A stretch of DNA of 64,000 bases from Xenorhabdus sp. BG5 (GTDB lineage Bacteria > Pseudomonadota > Gammaproteobacteria > Enterobacterales > Enterobacteriaceae). The DNA is taken from positions 85,342 to 149,341 of the forward strand of contig NZ_JADEUG010000005.1 of NCBI RefSeq assembly GCF_015163665.1, in the 5' to 3' direction. The notes under the pieces were generated by a model. The model had not been told where the DNA came from. It ran no database searches and was given only the letters and a program-made list of their open reading frames with translations. The first letter of the stretch is position 1, and every line of letters begins with the position of its first letter. Below, in pieces: positions 37,249 through 50,937 of the stretch. A program made the translations under genes and the position numbers.

Positions 37249-39234
37249 TTAGTTTTTCCCTTTGGGTTCTTCAACTGCGCCACGCAGAAAGAAATCCAAT
37301 GTTTCATCAATGGTTTGCTTCATATCGATAGTGGGTTTCCAACCTAACAGACGCTCTGCATTTTTAATACTGGGTTTACGGTGTGCAACATCCTGATAGC
37401 CTTGCCCATAATAACTGCTGCTTTCGATCTTCTTGAACCCAGCAAATGGGGGGAAGTGCCCTCGCAATTCATGCTGCTCAAAGCTATCTAATAACATTTC
37501 GGCCAGTTGGCGAATGCTCGCTTCATTGGTTGGATTACCGATATTAATTATTTGGCTATCGCATAGCCCATCCCGGTTTTCAATGATCCTGAACAATGCT
37601 TCAATACCATCATGGATATCCGTGAAACAGCGTTTTTGCTCTCCCCCATCCACCAGTTTAATCGGAGAACCTTCCACCAGGTTCAAAATCAATTGGGTAA
37701 TCGCCCTTGAACTCCCAATACGTGCTGAATTTAGGTTATCCAGCCTTGGCCCCATCCAGTTAAATGGACGGAATAAAGTAAATTTCAGGCCTTCTTGTGT
37801 ACCATATGCCCAAATGACTCGATCAAGTAATTGTTTTGAAACTGAATAGATCCAACGCTGTTTATTGATAGGTCCAACAATCAGACGCGAAGTATCTTCA
37901 TCAAACTCTTTATCATCACACATACCGTAAACTTCGGATGTGGATGGGAAAATAATCCGTTTATTGTATTTAACACAATAACGAACAATTTTAAGATTCT
38001 CTTCAAAATCCAGTTCAAAGACTCGCAAAGGATTACGGGTATATTCAATTGGCGTCGCAATTGCCACTAATGGCAGGATGACATCACATTTTTTGATGTG
38101 ATATTCAATCCATTCAGTATGAATGCTGATATCACCTTCAATAAAGTGAAAGCGAGGATTACCAATAAATCGTTCAATCGCAGAAGAACCAATATCCATC
38201 CCGTAAATGTCATAATTGCCATCACTCAACAATCGTTCAGTCAGATGGTTACCAATGAATCCATTGACGCCCAAAATGAGTACTCGTTTACGACGACTGA
38301 CTTGGGTTGTTGCTTTAGGACCAACATGAACCCCTGCTACAATGCCCATCTCAAGAGCTAATCGATTACCTTGAACATAAAGCCCTGATTCCCCTTGGCC
38401 GCTAATAATTTCCAGCGCACCCTTACCACAAGCAATCACAAAGGGATCCGTCGAGATTACGGTTCCTGGGCGTTTTCCGTGGGGCTGATTATGTGGCCGT
38501 GAACGCCAAATCGTAATCTTACGTTCACTAAGAAAAGTAAATGCCCCTGGGTAAGGCTCTGTCACTGCCCGAACTAAGTTATTAATCTCTTTGGCAGACT
38601 TATTCCATACTATTTCACCATCTTCAGCGGTGCGACGGCCAAAATAAGTAGCTTGGCTTTCATCCTGTGGAATTGATGGATAATGACCTGATTTTATTTG
38701 AGGCAGAGTGCGATCCAATAATTCAACTGTCGCTTCGCGTATTTTTCCGTGTATTATCAGCGAAGTATCATTTTCATCAATCTGTACAACCTGTTGCGCG
38801 ATAATATCTCCCGCATCCGGCTTCTCCAACATTTTATGTAATGTGACACCGGTTTCGGTCTCTCCATGGAGTACTGCCCAGTTAATTGGAGCACGGCCAC
38901 GATATTTCGGCAACAAGGAGCCGTGAAGGTTAAATGCACCTTTTTCAGCCAGTGACAGAATTTCCTGGCTAAGCATGTTGCGATAGTAAAAAGAGAAAAT
39001 AACATCTGGTTTCATCTCACGAATGCGTTCAACCCAAAGCGGGTGATTCACATTTTCTGGCGCAAACACAGGTAAACCCAAATCAGCGCCGATACGTGCA
39101 ACAGAAGAGAAAAAGTGATTTTCATTTGGATCATCAGTGTGAGTGAATACAGCCTGAACTTCAAAACCAGCGTTGACTAATGCATTAAGTCCGACACAAC
39201 CAATATCGTGATAGGCAAAAATAACTGCTTTCAT
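37249..39234 (-). CDS. arnA: ArnA, bifunctional UDP-glucuronate decarboxylase/UDP-Ara4N formyltransferase
   Basis: 661 residues in two enzymes. The N-terminal formyltransferase (1 to about 304) has catalytic Asn102, His104 and Asp140 at the same positions as E. coli. The C-terminal decarboxylase (about 315-660) has the NAD motif [10 protein letters not shown], Ser433, Glu434 and Arg619 in place. All key residues for both reactions are intact. The start overlaps the arnC stop by 1 base (TAATG). Confidence 0.97.
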   Translation of the reverse strand: MKAVIFAYHDIGCVGLNALVNAGFEVQAVFTHTDDPNENHFFSSVARIGADLGLPVFAPENVNHPLWVERIREMKPDVIFSFYYRNMLSQEILSLAEKGAFNLHGSLLPKYRGRAPINWAVLHGETETGVTLHKMLEKPDAGDIIAQQVVQIDENDTSLIIHGKIREATVELLDRTLPQIKSGHYPSIPQDESQATYFGRRTAEDGEIVWNKSAKEINNLVRAVTEPYPGAFTFLSERKITIWRSRPHNQPHGKRPGTVISTDPFVIACGKGALEIISGQGESGLYVQGNRLALEMGIVAGVHVGPKATTQVSRRKRVLILGVNGFIGNHLTERLLSDGNYDIYGMDIGSSAIERFIGNPRFHFIEGDISIHTEWIEYHIKKCDVILPLVAIATPIEYTRNPLRVFELDFEENLKIVRYCVKYNKRIIFPSTSEVYGMCDDKEFDEDTSRLIVGPINKQRWIYSVSKQLLDRVIWAYGTQEGLKFTLFRPFNWMGPRLDNLNSARIGSSRAITQLILNLVEGSPIKLVDGGEQKRCFTDIHDGIEALFRIIENRDGLCDSQIINIGNPTNEASIRQLAEMLLDSFEQHELRGHFPPFAGFKKIESSSYYGQGYQDVAHRKPSIKNAERLLGWKPTIDMKQTIDETLDFFLRGAVEEPKGKN

Positions 39235-40211
39235 TAGCTTTCTTCCTGATTGTCGTTAGTCTTCTTAACTCCGACCACTTTTTGAATAAAATAGCGCGGG
39301 CGAGCACGAACATCGTTATATATTCGACCAATGTATTCACCCAATAGTCCCATGGCGACGAACTGTGCGCCAATGAACATGAAAAGAATAGCAAACAGGG
39401 TAAACACCCCTTCAGCAGCCCATATTGAGCCAAATATAAGGCGTAGAACAATCAATAACACCGCCAACAAGAAACCTGTTATAGCAATGATACTTCCCGC
39501 GACACTCAGTAACCGCAATGGTGCAGTTGTTAAGCACGTCAGAAGGTCATACATCAGGTTTATCAGTTTCATAAAACTGTACTTAGAATCCCCAAACTCA
39601 CGCTCTGCATGGGCTACATCAATTTCTATTGTTCTACGCGCAAAAGTGTTGGCAAGGATAGGAATAAACGTACTGCGTTCATGGCATTGAAGCATTGCGT
39701 GTATAATGTGACGTCGATAGGCGCGCAACATGCAGCCATAATCCCCCATTGAACGCCCCGTCGCCTTAGTTATCATTGCATTGATTATTTTAGAAGCGGT
39801 TTTACGGAACCAAGAGTCCTGCCGATGAATACGACGTGTCCCCACAACGTCATATCCCTCTTCCGCCGTTTTAACTAAACGCGGAATTTCTTCTGGCGGG
39901 TTTTGCAAATCAGCATCAAGTGTAATAACCAGATCACCGTCAGCTTGATGGAAACCGGCCATAATTGCTGAATGTTGCCCATAATTACGGTTAAGCAAAA
40001 TTGCAATCACATGGTTTTCTGGAGATTCAGCTGCCTGAATTAAGATTTCGGCAGAACTATCATGGCTGCCATCATCGACCAAGATTAATTCGTATTTCTG
40101 TTCTAATTTTTGGCACGCTGCGAGAGTTCTTTCCAGTAACTGGGGTAAACTTTCTTCTTCGTTGTAAACAGGAATAACGACTGAAACTTTTTTGATCTTC
40201 TCAAATGTCAC
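39234..40211 (-). CDS. arnC: ArnC, undecaprenyl-phosphate Ara4FN transferase
   Basis: 325 residues, a GT2 (GT-A) glycosyltransferase with two C-terminal membrane spans (about 235-300). Motifs: [30 protein letters not shown], and [20 protein letters not shown]. It puts formylated Ara4N on undecaprenyl phosphate. The start is GTG, directly following the arnB stop with no spacer. Confidence 0.95.
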   Translation of the reverse strand: MTFEKIKKVSVVIPVYNEEESLPQLLERTLAACQKLEQKYELILVDDGSHDSSAEILIQAAESPENHVIAILLNRNYGQHSAIMAGFHQADGDLVITLDADLQNPPEEIPRLVKTAEEGYDVVGTRRIHRQDSWFRKTASKIINAMITKATGRSMGDYGCMLRAYRRHIIHAMLQCHERSTFIPILANTFARRTIEIDVAHAEREFGDSKYSFMKLINLMYDLLTCLTTAPLRLLSVAGSIIAITGFLLAVLLIVLRLIFGSIWAAEGVFTLFAILFMFIGAQFVAMGLLGEYIGRIYNDVRARPRYFIQKVVGVKKTNDNQEES

Positions 40212-41357
40212 TTATTTATGCTCCGAAAGAATTTCAGTTATCACATTCACGACACGATCTACATCGTCATTGCTCATATCTGGAAAAAGAGGTAATGAAC
40301 AAAGTGTTGACGAATTCCACTCAGATACAGGCAGAGAGAGTTGTGGATAACGCTCACGATAATATTTTTGTGTATGCGCGGCTCTGAAGTGCAAACCCGT
40401 GCCAATATTTCTATCCTTTAGGCGTGCCATAAACGTATCGCGGTCAATGCCACAGATATTTTTGTCAACGCGTACCATAAAAAGATGGTGGGAATGCAAA
40501 TGCGCATATTCGGGAGCGCTCAACATTTGCAACGGTGAATCAATAAGAGCGGCAGAATAGCGAGCCACCAATTGCCGACGACGCACATTCATCGATGGCA
40601 ATTTACCTAGTTGCACAACTGCCATCGCCGCATGAATATCTGATAAGTTGTATTTAAAACCCGGCTCAATCACTTCCGCTTGCGGTTTCCTACCCTGAAT
40701 TTGTCTATCAAAAGCGTCAACAGCTAAGCCATGAAATTTTAAACAACGGATCCGTTGGGCAAGTTCATCATCATCTGTAACGAACATGCCACCTTCGGCG
40801 CTGGTCATGTTTTTAATTGCATGAAAAGAAAAGATTGCGTTACCCCGCTCTCCGACCCATTCATTTTTATAACGGGTGCCGACAGCATGGGCTGCATCTT
40901 CAATTAAGGGAATTTTAGCTTTTTGAGCTACAACACGGAGAGCATCAAGATCACAAGGTGCTCCCGCATAGTGGACAGGAATAATCGCTTTGGTTTTGGG
41001 AGTAATCGCTTTTTCGATTGTTTCTGCGCTGACCATTAATGTATCACGGTCAACATCAACCATGACAGGCTCAGCACCCAACAAACAAATCATATTAATA
41101 GTGGAAACCCAAGTTTGGGAAGGCGTAATGACTTCATCACCTGGGCCTATGCCGAGAGCCAACAAAGCCAAATGCATTCCCGCTGTCGCGGAACATAGAG
41201 CAATAGCATGTTTGCAGCCAAACATGAGAGAAAAATCTTGCTCTAACTGATGGTTTTGTGGGCCTGTAGTAATCCAACCTGAGTGTAAAACTTTCTCTAT
41301 CGCTTCTATCTCTTCGCTGCCAATTGCAGGACGAGAAAATGGCAAAAAACTATCCAT
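40212..41357 (-). CDS. arnB: ArnB, UDP-Ara4O aminotransferase
   Basis: 381 residues of the DegT/DnrJ/EryC1/StrS family. The PLP lysine is Lys182 in [14 protein letters not shown], with IEDAAHAVG providing the cofactor-binding aspartate. It makes UDP-L-Ara4N. First gene of arnBCADTEF; AAGGCG precedes the ATG. The arn operon is PhoP- and/or PmrA-controlled in enterobacteria; I found no convincing box in the 156 bases upstream. Confidence 0.96.
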   Translation of the reverse strand: MDSFLPFSRPAIGSEEIEAIEKVLHSGWITTGPQNHQLEQDFSLMFGCKHAIALCSATAGMHLALLALGIGPGDEVITPSQTWVSTINMICLLGAEPVMVDVDRDTLMVSAETIEKAITPKTKAIIPVHYAGAPCDLDALRVVAQKAKIPLIEDAAHAVGTRYKNEWVGERGNAIFSFHAIKNMTSAEGGMFVTDDDELAQRIRCLKFHGLAVDAFDRQIQGRKPQAEVIEPGFKYNLSDIHAAMAVVQLGKLPSMNVRRRQLVARYSAALIDSPLQMLSAPEYAHLHSHHLFMVRVDKNICGIDRDTFMARLKDRNIGTGLHFRAAHTQKYYRERYPQLSLPVSEWNSSTLCSLPLFPDMSNDDVDRVVNVITEILSEHK

Positions 41358-41513
41358 AATCGCCTTGTGCCTTGTCTATCCCAAATTGTTTTATAATTAA
41401 TCGATTCTAGATGATGATTTTTTAACGAAACATCAACGAAAAACAAATTGTGGTCAACCAAGCACCAAAAACAGATAGCAAGCAATGATTATGGTGGATT
41501 TCGCTCACAAGAA

Positions 41514-42281
41514 TTACACGTGGCTGACCCTCCATAATTTATAGCTGGCATTTCTGATATGTCCAATATTTACCTCAAAAATCTCTGATAAATTTCGTTC
41601 TGTCATGACATTCTGTGGCATGCCTGATGCTAACAATTTTCCATGTGAGAGCAGCCATACTTCTGTCGCTTGTTCATATGTGTGGTTAAGATCATGGCTA
41701 CTCAATAATACTGTTCCCCCCAATGCACAAAATCTTTTTATTAACTTATCTAAAACGGCTTGTTGGGTGATATCAAGGTTATTTGTCGGCTCATCAAGTA
41801 AGAGTAAACGCCCATCAGGATTCAGATCCGGCCATATCTGAAAAAACGTGCCCGCCAATCTGACACGCTGCCACTCTCCGCCGGAGAGTTGACTAATCGA
41901 TGAAGAAAGCAATGGCAGGAGTTTCATTTGCTGGCAAAGTTCATACAACACATGTTCACTTTGTGCCAGGGGTACACATCCAGGGCGGAACATATCTAAA
42001 TACTGAAAAACCGGCATAATAGGAACAGAAGAAGATTGCGAGAACCAGGCCCGGCATTTTGCCAACTCGTGCTGGCGGTAATCCTGCAAGTTTCGGCCAT
42101 GAAAGCAAATGGTGCCACTATAAGATAAAACTCCTGCGATCACTGAAAGTAGTGTGCTCTTTCCTGAGCCATTTAGTCCTACCAGGTGAATTTGCTTTCC
42201 TGCTGTAACAGCCCCAGACAATGAACTCAATCTGTTGTTAACAGTAACATTATCCAGTTCCAAAATCGGCTGACCGATCAT
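41514..42281 (-). CDS. btuD: BtuD, vitamin B12 ABC transporter ATPase
   Basis: 255 residues. Walker A GLNGSGKST, signature LSGGEWQRVRLAG, Walker B LLLLDEPTNNLD, switch histidine in SSHDLNH. Partner of BtuC in B12 uptake across the inner membrane. It lies 54 bases after btuC; the E. coli btuE gene between them is missing. Confidence 0.93.
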   Translation of the reverse strand: MIGQPILELDNVTVNNRLSSLSGAVTAGKQIHLVGLNGSGKSTLLSVIAGVLSYSGTICFHGRNLQDYRQHELAKCRAWFSQSSSVPIMPVFQYLDMFRPGCVPLAQSEHVLYELCQQMKLLPLLSSSISQLSGGEWQRVRLAGTFFQIWPDLNPDGRLLLLDEPTNNLDITQQAVLDKLIKRFCALGGTVLLSSHDLNHTYEQATEVWLLSHGKLLASGMPQNVMTERNLSEIFEVNIGHIRNASYKLWRVSHV

Positions 42282-42335
42282 GTTGTTACCCTCATCTCCT
42301 TATCTTACATTAACAGGCAAGTTCGATATTTATTA

Positions 42336-43340
42336 TTAGTGACGTGTTCTTAATAACAGCCATATAAAAATGGGGGAGCCTAAAGTTACGGTGACAACGC
42401 CTATTGGCACTTCTGCATGGGATAATGACAGACGGGAAACTAAATCTGCCAGCAGTAAACCACTGCTTCCAGCCAATGCACTGGCCGGAAGTAATGCCTT
42501 ATGATCAGTCAAACCAATCAATCTCAAGATATGGGGAATAACCAAACCGATAAAACTGATTGCTCCCGCAAGGGCAACACTCAAACCAACTAATAATCCA
42601 ATGACCGATACAAATACATTACGCCATTTATGGTGAGACACACCCAGTTGCCGAGCCTGTAACTCCCCAAGAGAGAGGTAATTCAAAATGTTACCTTTGC
42701 TGCTTAACCATAAGACAGCGGGAAGCAGTGCAACAATCAGCCATTTTTGACGCCAATCAACGCCACTGAAACTTCCCATCATCCAATACATCAACTGCCG
42801 GAGATCTAAACTAGTACTGAAATAGACCATCCATGTCATCAAGGCACCAAAGATCACCCCAAAAGCAACGCCAATCAATAACAGGCGGGTATTAGTCACT
42901 TGGTGCTTTCTGGAAAATCCCAGCAAAATAGCAGTCATGAAAAATGCCCCAAATACCGCGCCAACACTTAATAGCCACAATGGCGCAATGCCATGAAAGA
43001 TAAGTATTAAACATACCACTACAACACCAGCACCATTACTGATCCCAAGCAATCCCGGCTCCGCCAATGGGTTTTCGAACAGCGCCTGCATAATTGCTCC
43101 TGACAGGGCTAAGCTCGCACCAATCACCATCACAGCAATCACCCTAGGCAATCTCAACTGCCAAATAAACAACTGGGCTGACTCCGATAACCATTGATCA
43201 GGCCAAAACCAGATTTCACCGGCACATAATGACAAAATAAACAGAATAACGAATAAAACAGACAAAACCGCTATCACCCGATAGTTCCGTTTTCTCTGAT
43301 AAGTGATCAACTCATAAACAGAGCGCATGTGTGAGGCCAT
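42336..43340 (-). CDS. btuC: BtuC, vitamin B12 ABC transporter permease
   Basis: 334 residues, FecCD-family permease with about 10 spans. Motifs: [36 protein letters not shown], the coupling loop [11 protein letters not shown], and [10 protein letters not shown]. Distinguished from HemU by its location beside ihfA and btuD. The exact start is uncertain: neither the ATG at 43340 nor that at 43328 has a good ribosome site. Confidence 0.92.
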   Translation of the reverse strand: MASHMRSVYELITYQRKRNYRVIAVLSVLFVILFILSLCAGEIWFWPDQWLSESAQLFIWQLRLPRVIAVMVIGASLALSGAIMQALFENPLAEPGLLGISNGAGVVVVCLILIFHGIAPLWLLSVGAVFGAFFMTAILLGFSRKHQVTNTRLLLIGVAFGVIFGALMTWMVYFSTSLDLRQLMYWMMGSFSGVDWRQKWLIVALLPAVLWLSSKGNILNYLSLGELQARQLGVSHHKWRNVFVSVIGLLVGLSVALAGAISFIGLVIPHILRLIGLTDHKALLPASALAGSSGLLLADLVSRLSLSHAEVPIGVVTVTLGSPIFIWLLLRTRH

Positions 43341-43390
43341 TTAGGAAATAAGCATTCTTTCCATTGCACTCAATGGAAAGAGAAGATAAG

Positions 43391-43418
43391 AAAAAGACCG
43401 CAAGATGCGGCCTTTTTA
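43391..43418 (-). terminator. ihfA terminator
   Basis: On the minus strand a GGCCGCA/TGCGGTC stem is followed by TTTTTCTT. It lies just past the ihfA stop and so separates the phe/ihf transcript from btuC. Confidence 0.85.
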
Positions 43419-43423
43419 TGTAT

Positions 43424-43720
43424 TTATTCTTTGGGTAACGCTTTTTCCACTCTGTTTTTCAGTTTTTGACCAGGGCGAAAAGTGACAACACGGCGAGCCG
43501 TAATCGGAATATCTTCACCTGTTTTTGGATTACGGCCTGGACGTTGATTTTTGTCTCGCAAATCAAAGTTGCCAAATCCAGATAGTTTCACTTGCTCCCC
43601 ATTCTCCAAAGAACGACGAACTTCTTCAAAGAACATTTCTACCAGATCTTTAGCGTCACGCTTGCTAATACCCAGTTTCTCAAACAGATTTTCTGACATT
43701 TCAGCTTTAGTAAGCGCCAT
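43424..43720 (-). CDS. ihfA: Integration host factor alpha subunit
   Basis: 98 residues of the HU/IHF family, begins [17 protein letters not shown]. The DNA-intercalating proline lies in the beta-arm segment [15 protein letters not shown]. With IhfB it bends DNA sharply in recombination, replication and transcription. It starts 4 bases after the pheT stop, preceded by GAGGG. Confidence 0.97.
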   Translation of the reverse strand: MALTKAEMSENLFEKLGISKRDAKDLVEMFFEEVRRSLENGEQVKLSGFGNFDLRDKNQRPGRNPKTGEDIPITARRVVTFRPGQKLKNRVEKALPKE

Positions 43721-43724
43721 AAGT

Positions 43725-46112
43725 TCAGTCCCTCAAGGATGCTTGGAATCGCTGTTCTAGTGCAGCAACGCATTTGTTGACGGTCGCAGCAATTTCTTCT
43801 TCTTCCAGTGTACGCATGGTATCCTGCAAGATTAAGCTAATAGCAAGGCTCTTGTAGCCTTCCGCGACACCTTTACCACAATACACGTCAAATAAGTTTA
43901 TGCCAACTATATGATTTACGCCAACTTTCTTACATTCAACCAGAACATCTTCTGCGGCTACATTTTCAGGCACAACAATGGCGATATCACGACGGTTAGA
44001 TGGGAAGCGAGAAACTTCCTTCATCTCAGGGATCACGCAGTCTACCAGACCAGTCCATAATAACTCGAATACCACGGTACGGCCGTTTAAGTCAAGTTTA
44101 CGCTCCAGTTCTGGATGAACAACACCGATATAACCAATGTATTTATTTTCCAGATAAATCCCAGCACTTTGTCCAGGATGTAAAGCAGGATGTTCTTCTG
44201 CCTTAAAGGAAATGTTAGACAGTTTACCTGTCAATTCTAAAACAGATTCTAAATCACCCTTCAAATCAAAAAAATCAACTGCTTGTTTTTCAATCGACCA
44301 GTGCTCTTCGAAACGGTTTCCTGCAATAACGCCACCAAGCATTAATTCCTGCCGAATTCCATGTTCCGCATTTTCATCCGGCACAAAACGCAACCCTGTT
44401 TCGAATAAACGGACACGGTTTTGCTGACGGTTCTGGTTATAGGCAACAGTAGTCAATAATCCTGTCAACAAGGACAAACGCATTGCAGACATATCCACCG
44501 AAATTGGATTAGGCAAAATTAACGCTTCTTCCTGCGGATGAAGATATTTCTGAATCTTAGGATCAACGAAGCTGTAAGTAATCGCTTCTTGGTAACCTCT
44601 GTCCACCAACATGGTTTTAACCCTTTTCAGTGGCAAATCAGCTTCACGATGTGAAGTCATAATCAGATCTGCACGCACTGGAACGTCAGGAATGTTGTTA
44701 TAACCGTAAATACGGGCGACCTCTTCAACAAGATCTTCCTCAATTTGCATATCAAAACGCCAGCCAGGTGCAACAGCTTGCCAGCTTCCATTCTGGACAG
44801 TGACCTGGCAACCTAAACGCGTCAGGATATCTGTGACTTGTTCATCAGCAACATGATGACCAATCAAGCGATCCAATTTATTGCGATTAAGCGTAATCAT
44901 CGCGGGTTTTGGTAAGTAAGATTCGCTAGTAACATCAACAATTTCACCAGCTTCTCCCCCACAAATGTCGATCAACAATTGAGTGGCATATTCCATCGCT
45001 TTATGCTGAAGCTGTGGATCAACACCACGTTCAAAACGGTGAGAAGCATCGGTGTGCAAACCATAACGACGAGCACGGCCAGTAATTGCCAGTGGTGCAA
45101 AGAATGCACATTCTAGCATAATATGCTGTGTTTCTGCATTAACACCAGAATATTCACCGCCAAAAATTCCCGCCATGGCAACTGGTTGTTTTTCATCAGA
45201 AATAATGAGTGTTTCAGCAGAAAGTTCGGTTTCATTACCATCTAGCAGAGTGAGTTTTTCACCTTGCTCTGCAAAACGCACAATAATTGAACCATTCAAA
45301 CGTGCTAAATCGAACGCGTGCAATGGTTGGCCCAATTCAAGCAAAACATAGTTGGTAATATCAACAACCGGATCAATGGAACGAACTCCACCACGACGCA
45401 GTTTTTCGCGCATCCACAGCGGAGTGATTGCCTTGACGTTCACATTCTTGATCACACGCCCCAAATAGCGCGGACAGGCTTCAGGAGCATCAACACGAAT
45501 AGGGAATGTTGCATCTGTAGTTGGTTTAACTGCTTCGATTTTTGGCTCTGTCATGGACAATTTATTGATAACCGCAACATCACGAGCAACCCCCATGATG
45601 CTCAGGCAGTCAGCGCGGTTTGGTGTAATGCTGATTTCAATCGCATTATCGTCCAATTTCATGTAATCACGCAGATCAACACCAATCTGAGCATCTGCTG
45701 GCAGTTCAATAATGCCATCATGATCGTCTGCAATACCTAGTTCAGCAAATGAACACAGCATGCCTTCTGACGACTCGCCACGCAATTTCGCTGGCTTAAT
45801 TTTAAAATCACCTGGCAGCACAGCACCTACTGTAGCAACAGCGACACGCAGCCCTTGACGGCAATTAGGTGCACCACAGACAATATCCAACAGGCGTTCG
45901 CCACCAACATTAACTTTTGTGACACGTAACTTATCTGCATTTGGATGTTGCCCACATTCAACAACTTCACCAACAAATACACCGTGGAATTGACCTGCCA
46001 CTTTTTCAACACCATCAACTTCCAAACCCGCCATGGTGATTTGATCAGACAATGCTTCACTATTAATGGCTGGGTTTGCCCACTCGCGTAACCAGAGTTC
46101 ACTGAATTTCAT
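43725..46112 (-). CDS. pheT: Phenylalanyl-tRNA synthetase beta subunit
   Basis: 795 residues, the E. coli length. The N-terminal tRNA-binding OB domain ([18 protein letters not shown]), B3/B4 editing domain, B5 domain, the catalytic-like core and the C-terminal ferredoxin-fold anticodon-binding domain ([14 protein letters not shown]) are all present. Acts as an alpha2beta2 enzyme with PheS, 14 bases upstream. Confidence 0.97.
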   Translation of the reverse strand: MKFSELWLREWANPAINSEALSDQITMAGLEVDGVEKVAGQFHGVFVGEVVECGQHPNADKLRVTKVNVGGERLLDIVCGAPNCRQGLRVAVATVGAVLPGDFKIKPAKLRGESSEGMLCSFAELGIADDHDGIIELPADAQIGVDLRDYMKLDDNAIEISITPNRADCLSIMGVARDVAVINKLSMTEPKIEAVKPTTDATFPIRVDAPEACPRYLGRVIKNVNVKAITPLWMREKLRRGGVRSIDPVVDITNYVLLELGQPLHAFDLARLNGSIIVRFAEQGEKLTLLDGNETELSAETLIISDEKQPVAMAGIFGGEYSGVNAETQHIMLECAFFAPLAITGRARRYGLHTDASHRFERGVDPQLQHKAMEYATQLLIDICGGEAGEIVDVTSESYLPKPAMITLNRNKLDRLIGHHVADEQVTDILTRLGCQVTVQNGSWQAVAPGWRFDMQIEEDLVEEVARIYGYNNIPDVPVRADLIMTSHREADLPLKRVKTMLVDRGYQEAITYSFVDPKIQKYLHPQEEALILPNPISVDMSAMRLSLLTGLLTTVAYNQNRQQNRVRLFETGLRFVPDENAEHGIRQELMLGGVIAGNRFEEHWSIEKQAVDFFDLKGDLESVLELTGKLSNISFKAEEHPALHPGQSAGIYLENKYIGYIGVVHPELERKLDLNGRTVVFELLWTGLVDCVIPEMKEVSRFPSNRRDIAIVVPENVAAEDVLVECKKVGVNHIVGINLFDVYCGKGVAEGYKSLAISLILQDTMRTLEEEEIAATVNKCVAALEQRFQASLRD

Positions 46113-46126
46113 GAGATATACCCGCC

Positions 46127-47155
<1,029 letters not shown>

Positions 47156-47187
47156 CTATGTCCTCATGATATCGATGAATGAGGCCA

Positions 47188-47313
47188 TAAAAATAAAAAA
47201 GCCTCCACACTGGAGGCTCAAGCGCTATTTTTCGTTTCTTTTCTTACGCGCGAAGCCCCCTGATTTCAGGTGCTAAAGTAAAAAAAGAAACGAAAAAAGG
47301 CTAACTTTATCAT
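47188..47313 (-). promoter_or_regulatory. phe operon attenuator
   Basis: The leader has a Phe-rich peptide (47266-47313), a 15-base inverted repeat at 47233-47247/47278-47292 that overlaps it, and a terminator AGCCTCCA-CAC-TGGAGGCT (47200-47218) followed by a T-rich run (47188-47199). This is the standard arrangement of phenylalanine attenuation: scarce Phe-tRNA stalls the ribosome and prevents the terminator. Confidence 0.88.
47266..47313 (-). CDS. pheM: PheM leader peptide
   Basis: 15 codons giving [15 protein letters not shown]. Six of the 15 residues are Phe, and from FRFFFYFST onward it equals E. coli PheM ([14 protein letters not shown]). AGGAG lies upstream of the ATG. It is the sensing element of the attenuator for pheST, not a functional product. 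Confidence 0.92.
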   Translation of the reverse strand: [15 protein letters not shown]

Positions 47314-47387
47314 TTGCGTTCTTTCTCCTGTACCCTTCTTGCATTTACTGATCGCAGATAGTATCTAATAATCTTTTGGAAAAAAGT

Positions 47388-47413
47388 AAAAGAGGGAGCA
47401 AGCTCCCTCTTTT
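47388..47413 (-). terminator. Terminator after rplT
   Basis: AAAAGAGGGAGC (47388-47399) and GCTCCCTCTTTT (47402-47413) form a long GC-rich stem followed on the minus strand by TTTTACTTTTTT. It partly separates infC-rpmI-rplT from pheMST. Confidence 0.8.
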
Positions 47414-47421
47414 AAACTGAC

Positions 47422-47787
<366 letters not shown>

Positions 47788-47821
47788 CTATCGTCTCTGA
47801 GTTCTAATCTAAAAAATTTGC

Positions 47822-48656
<835 letters not shown>

Positions 48657-50585
48657 TTATTCCTCCAATTGGTGAAGATTGCGACTGCGTATTTCTGTCA
48701 GCAGTTTTTCTGTAAACTCACTGACCTCAATGCTACCTAAATCTTTGCCGCGGCGAGTACGAACGGATACTTTTCCTGATTCGACTTCTTTGTCGCCACA
48801 TACAAGCATATAAGGCACACGACGCAGAGTATGTTCACGGATTTTAAAACCAATCTTCTCATTTCTCAAGTCTGCTTTTGCACGAATGCCTGCATCTTGA
48901 AGTTTTTTAACCAATTCCTGTACATAATCTGACTGGCCATCAGTAATATTCATAACGACGACCTGCTGAGGTGCCAACCATGTTGGGAAAAACCCAGCAT
49001 ACTCTTCTGTCAGGATACCGATAAACCGTTCCAGCGATCCCAGAACTGCACGGTGAATCATGACAGGAACCTTACGTTCGTTATTTTCCCCTACATATGA
49101 CGCGCTCAGGCGTGCTGGCAGTGAAAAATCGAGTTGCACAGTACCACATTGCCACGCACGATCCAAACAATCATATAGAGTAAATTCAATTTTAGGGCCA
49201 TAAAATGCCCCTTCACCCGGCTGATATTCAAATTCAATGCCGTTTTGAGTTAATGCTTCAGCAAGATCCGCTTCTGCTTCATCCCACTGTTTTTCCGTAC
49301 CAATACGTTTTTCCGGGCGAGTTGATAATTTAACAACAATCTTCTCAAAGCCAAATGTACCGTACACATCATAAATCATGTTGATACAGCTACTGACTTC
49401 TTGAAGGATCTGATCTTCAGTACAGAAAATATGCGCATCATCTTGAGTAAAACCACGTACACGCATCAAACCATGTAAAGCGCCAGAGGGTTCGTTACGA
49501 TGACAGCTACCAAATTCAGCCATACGCAACGGCAAGTCACGATAAGATTTCAACCCTTGGTTGAAAATCTGAACATGGCCTGGGCAGTTCATCGGTTTTA
49601 CGCAATATTCGCGGTTTTCCGATGAAGTTGTGAACATGTTTTCTTTATAGTTTTCCCAGTGCCCGGTTTTTTCCCACAGAATACGGTCCATCATGAAGGG
49701 GCCTTTTACTTCCTGGTATTGGTACTCTTTGAGCTTTGTGCGAACGAAAGTTTCTAATTCACGGAAAATTGTCCAGCCGTCATTATGCCAAAACGCCATA
49801 CCTGGTGCTTCTTCTTGCATATGATACAGGTCAAGCTGCTTACCAATTTTACGGTGATCGCGTTTTGCTGCTTCTTCCAAACGCTGTAAGTAGGCATTAA
49901 GCTGTTTCTTATCAGCCCATGCAGTACCATAAATACGCTGCAACATTTTGTTGTCACTATTGCCGCGCCAGTATGCCCCTGCAACTTTTTGCAGTTTAAA
50001 ATGATGACAGAAACGCATGTTAGGAACATGCGGCCCACGGCACATATCAACGTATTCTTCATGGTGATACAGACCTGGGCTATCATCACGACTAATGTTT
50101 TCGTCCAGAATCTGGATCTTATACTCTTCACCGCGAGCTGCAAATGTGTCACGCGCTTCTTGCCAGCCAACCCTTTTCTTGATGACATCGTAGTCTTTTT
50201 TCGCAAGTTCCAGCATGCGTTTCTCAAGCAGCTCGATATCTTCCTGTGTCAAAGAGCGATCTAAATCGACGTCATAGTAGAAACCATTGTCAATAACAGG
50301 ACCGATAGCCATTTTCGTATCGGGCCACAACTGCTTGATTGCATGGCCCAACAAATGTGCACATGAATGACGGATAATTTCCAAACCTTCTTCATTCTTA
50401 CTGGTAATAATGGCAAGATTGGAATCGGTCTCGATTAATTCGCAAGCATCAACCAATTCTCCATTAACACGGCCAGCAATACACGCTTTTGCCAAACCAG
50501 CACCGATATCACGAGCCACATCCATTACGGAAACAGCATGCTCAAATTGACGTTGACTACCGTCAGGAAGAGTAATTACAGGCAT
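48657..50585 (-). CDS. thrS: Threonyl-tRNA synthetase
   Basis: 642 residues, the E. coli length. TGS domain 1-60, editing domain about 62-225 (with [16 protein letters not shown]), class II catalytic core with the zinc cysteine in [13 protein letters not shown] and motif 3 at [15 protein letters not shown], and an anticodon-binding C-terminus. AAGGA precedes the ATG. Confidence 0.98.
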   Translation of the reverse strand: MPVITLPDGSQRQFEHAVSVMDVARDIGAGLAKACIAGRVNGELVDACELIETDSNLAIITSKNEEGLEIIRHSCAHLLGHAIKQLWPDTKMAIGPVIDNGFYYDVDLDRSLTQEDIELLEKRMLELAKKDYDVIKKRVGWQEARDTFAARGEEYKIQILDENISRDDSPGLYHHEEYVDMCRGPHVPNMRFCHHFKLQKVAGAYWRGNSDNKMLQRIYGTAWADKKQLNAYLQRLEEAAKRDHRKIGKQLDLYHMQEEAPGMAFWHNDGWTIFRELETFVRTKLKEYQYQEVKGPFMMDRILWEKTGHWENYKENMFTTSSENREYCVKPMNCPGHVQIFNQGLKSYRDLPLRMAEFGSCHRNEPSGALHGLMRVRGFTQDDAHIFCTEDQILQEVSSCINMIYDVYGTFGFEKIVVKLSTRPEKRIGTEKQWDEAEADLAEALTQNGIEFEYQPGEGAFYGPKIEFTLYDCLDRAWQCGTVQLDFSLPARLSASYVGENNERKVPVMIHRAVLGSLERFIGILTEEYAGFFPTWLAPQQVVVMNITDGQSDYVQELVKKLQDAGIRAKADLRNEKIGFKIREHTLRRVPYMLVCGDKEVESGKVSVRTRRGKDLGSIEVSEFTEKLLTEIRSRNLHQLEE

Positions 50586-50745
50586 TTAAAATCCTTATGT
50601 ACAGTGGTGACCCACACGAAAGATCACTTGTATTAAACAAAATTTATTATTAATCAATACGTTAGGAACAAATCCTTGCTTCACTCCGCAAGATGTGTAC
50701 AGATTTAAGGTCACATTTTCGAAATGTATCCTGTACATTTGCCCT
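50586..50745 (-). promoter_or_regulatory. thrS leader, likely translational operator
   Basis: In E. coli ThrRS binds a tRNA-like leader to repress thrS. Here the leader has stems in the expected places: CTTGC/GCAAG (50677-50694), and a GTACAG/CTGTAC stem enclosing ACATTT/AAATGT (50696-50738). The pattern fits, but anticodon mimicry was not verified. Confidence 0.45.
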
Positions 50746-50765
50746 AACTCGCTCGACATACTAGC

Positions 50766-50832
50766 ACACAGAGTCGGTGCTAAAATAGCTCTGTGGGAAT
50801 ATATTTAAACTACCTCCATGTAAATATATTCC
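50766..50832. repeat. Two hairpins upstream of thrS
   Basis: CACAGAG/CTCTGTG forms one hairpin (50767-50796), and GGAATATATTTA (50796-50807) is the exact complement of TAAATATATTCC (50821-50832). Purpose not clear; they lie between the thrS leader and the terminator of the next accessory gene. Confidence 0.5.
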
Positions 50833-50865
50833 TTAACGTAAATTGGAAACTGCAATAAATAATAA

Positions 50866-50919
50866 ACAAAAAGGCTATATCTATATATTATACTAAATTT
50901 TTTCAATATAGAGGCAGCC
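50866..50919 (-). terminator. Terminator of the Ig-protein array
   Basis: On the minus strand GGCT/AGCC and CTATAT/ATATAG helices (around an internal loop) are followed by TTTTTGTTTATT. It lies 19 bases beyond the last gene. Confidence 0.6.
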
Positions 50920-50937
50920 TAATTATAATTGTGAATA

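Noticed and set aside
41358..41513. PhoP or PmrA box upstream of arnB
   Set aside because: GTTT repeats occur, but with 13-base rather than 11-base phasing, and no CTTAA-type direct repeat was found.
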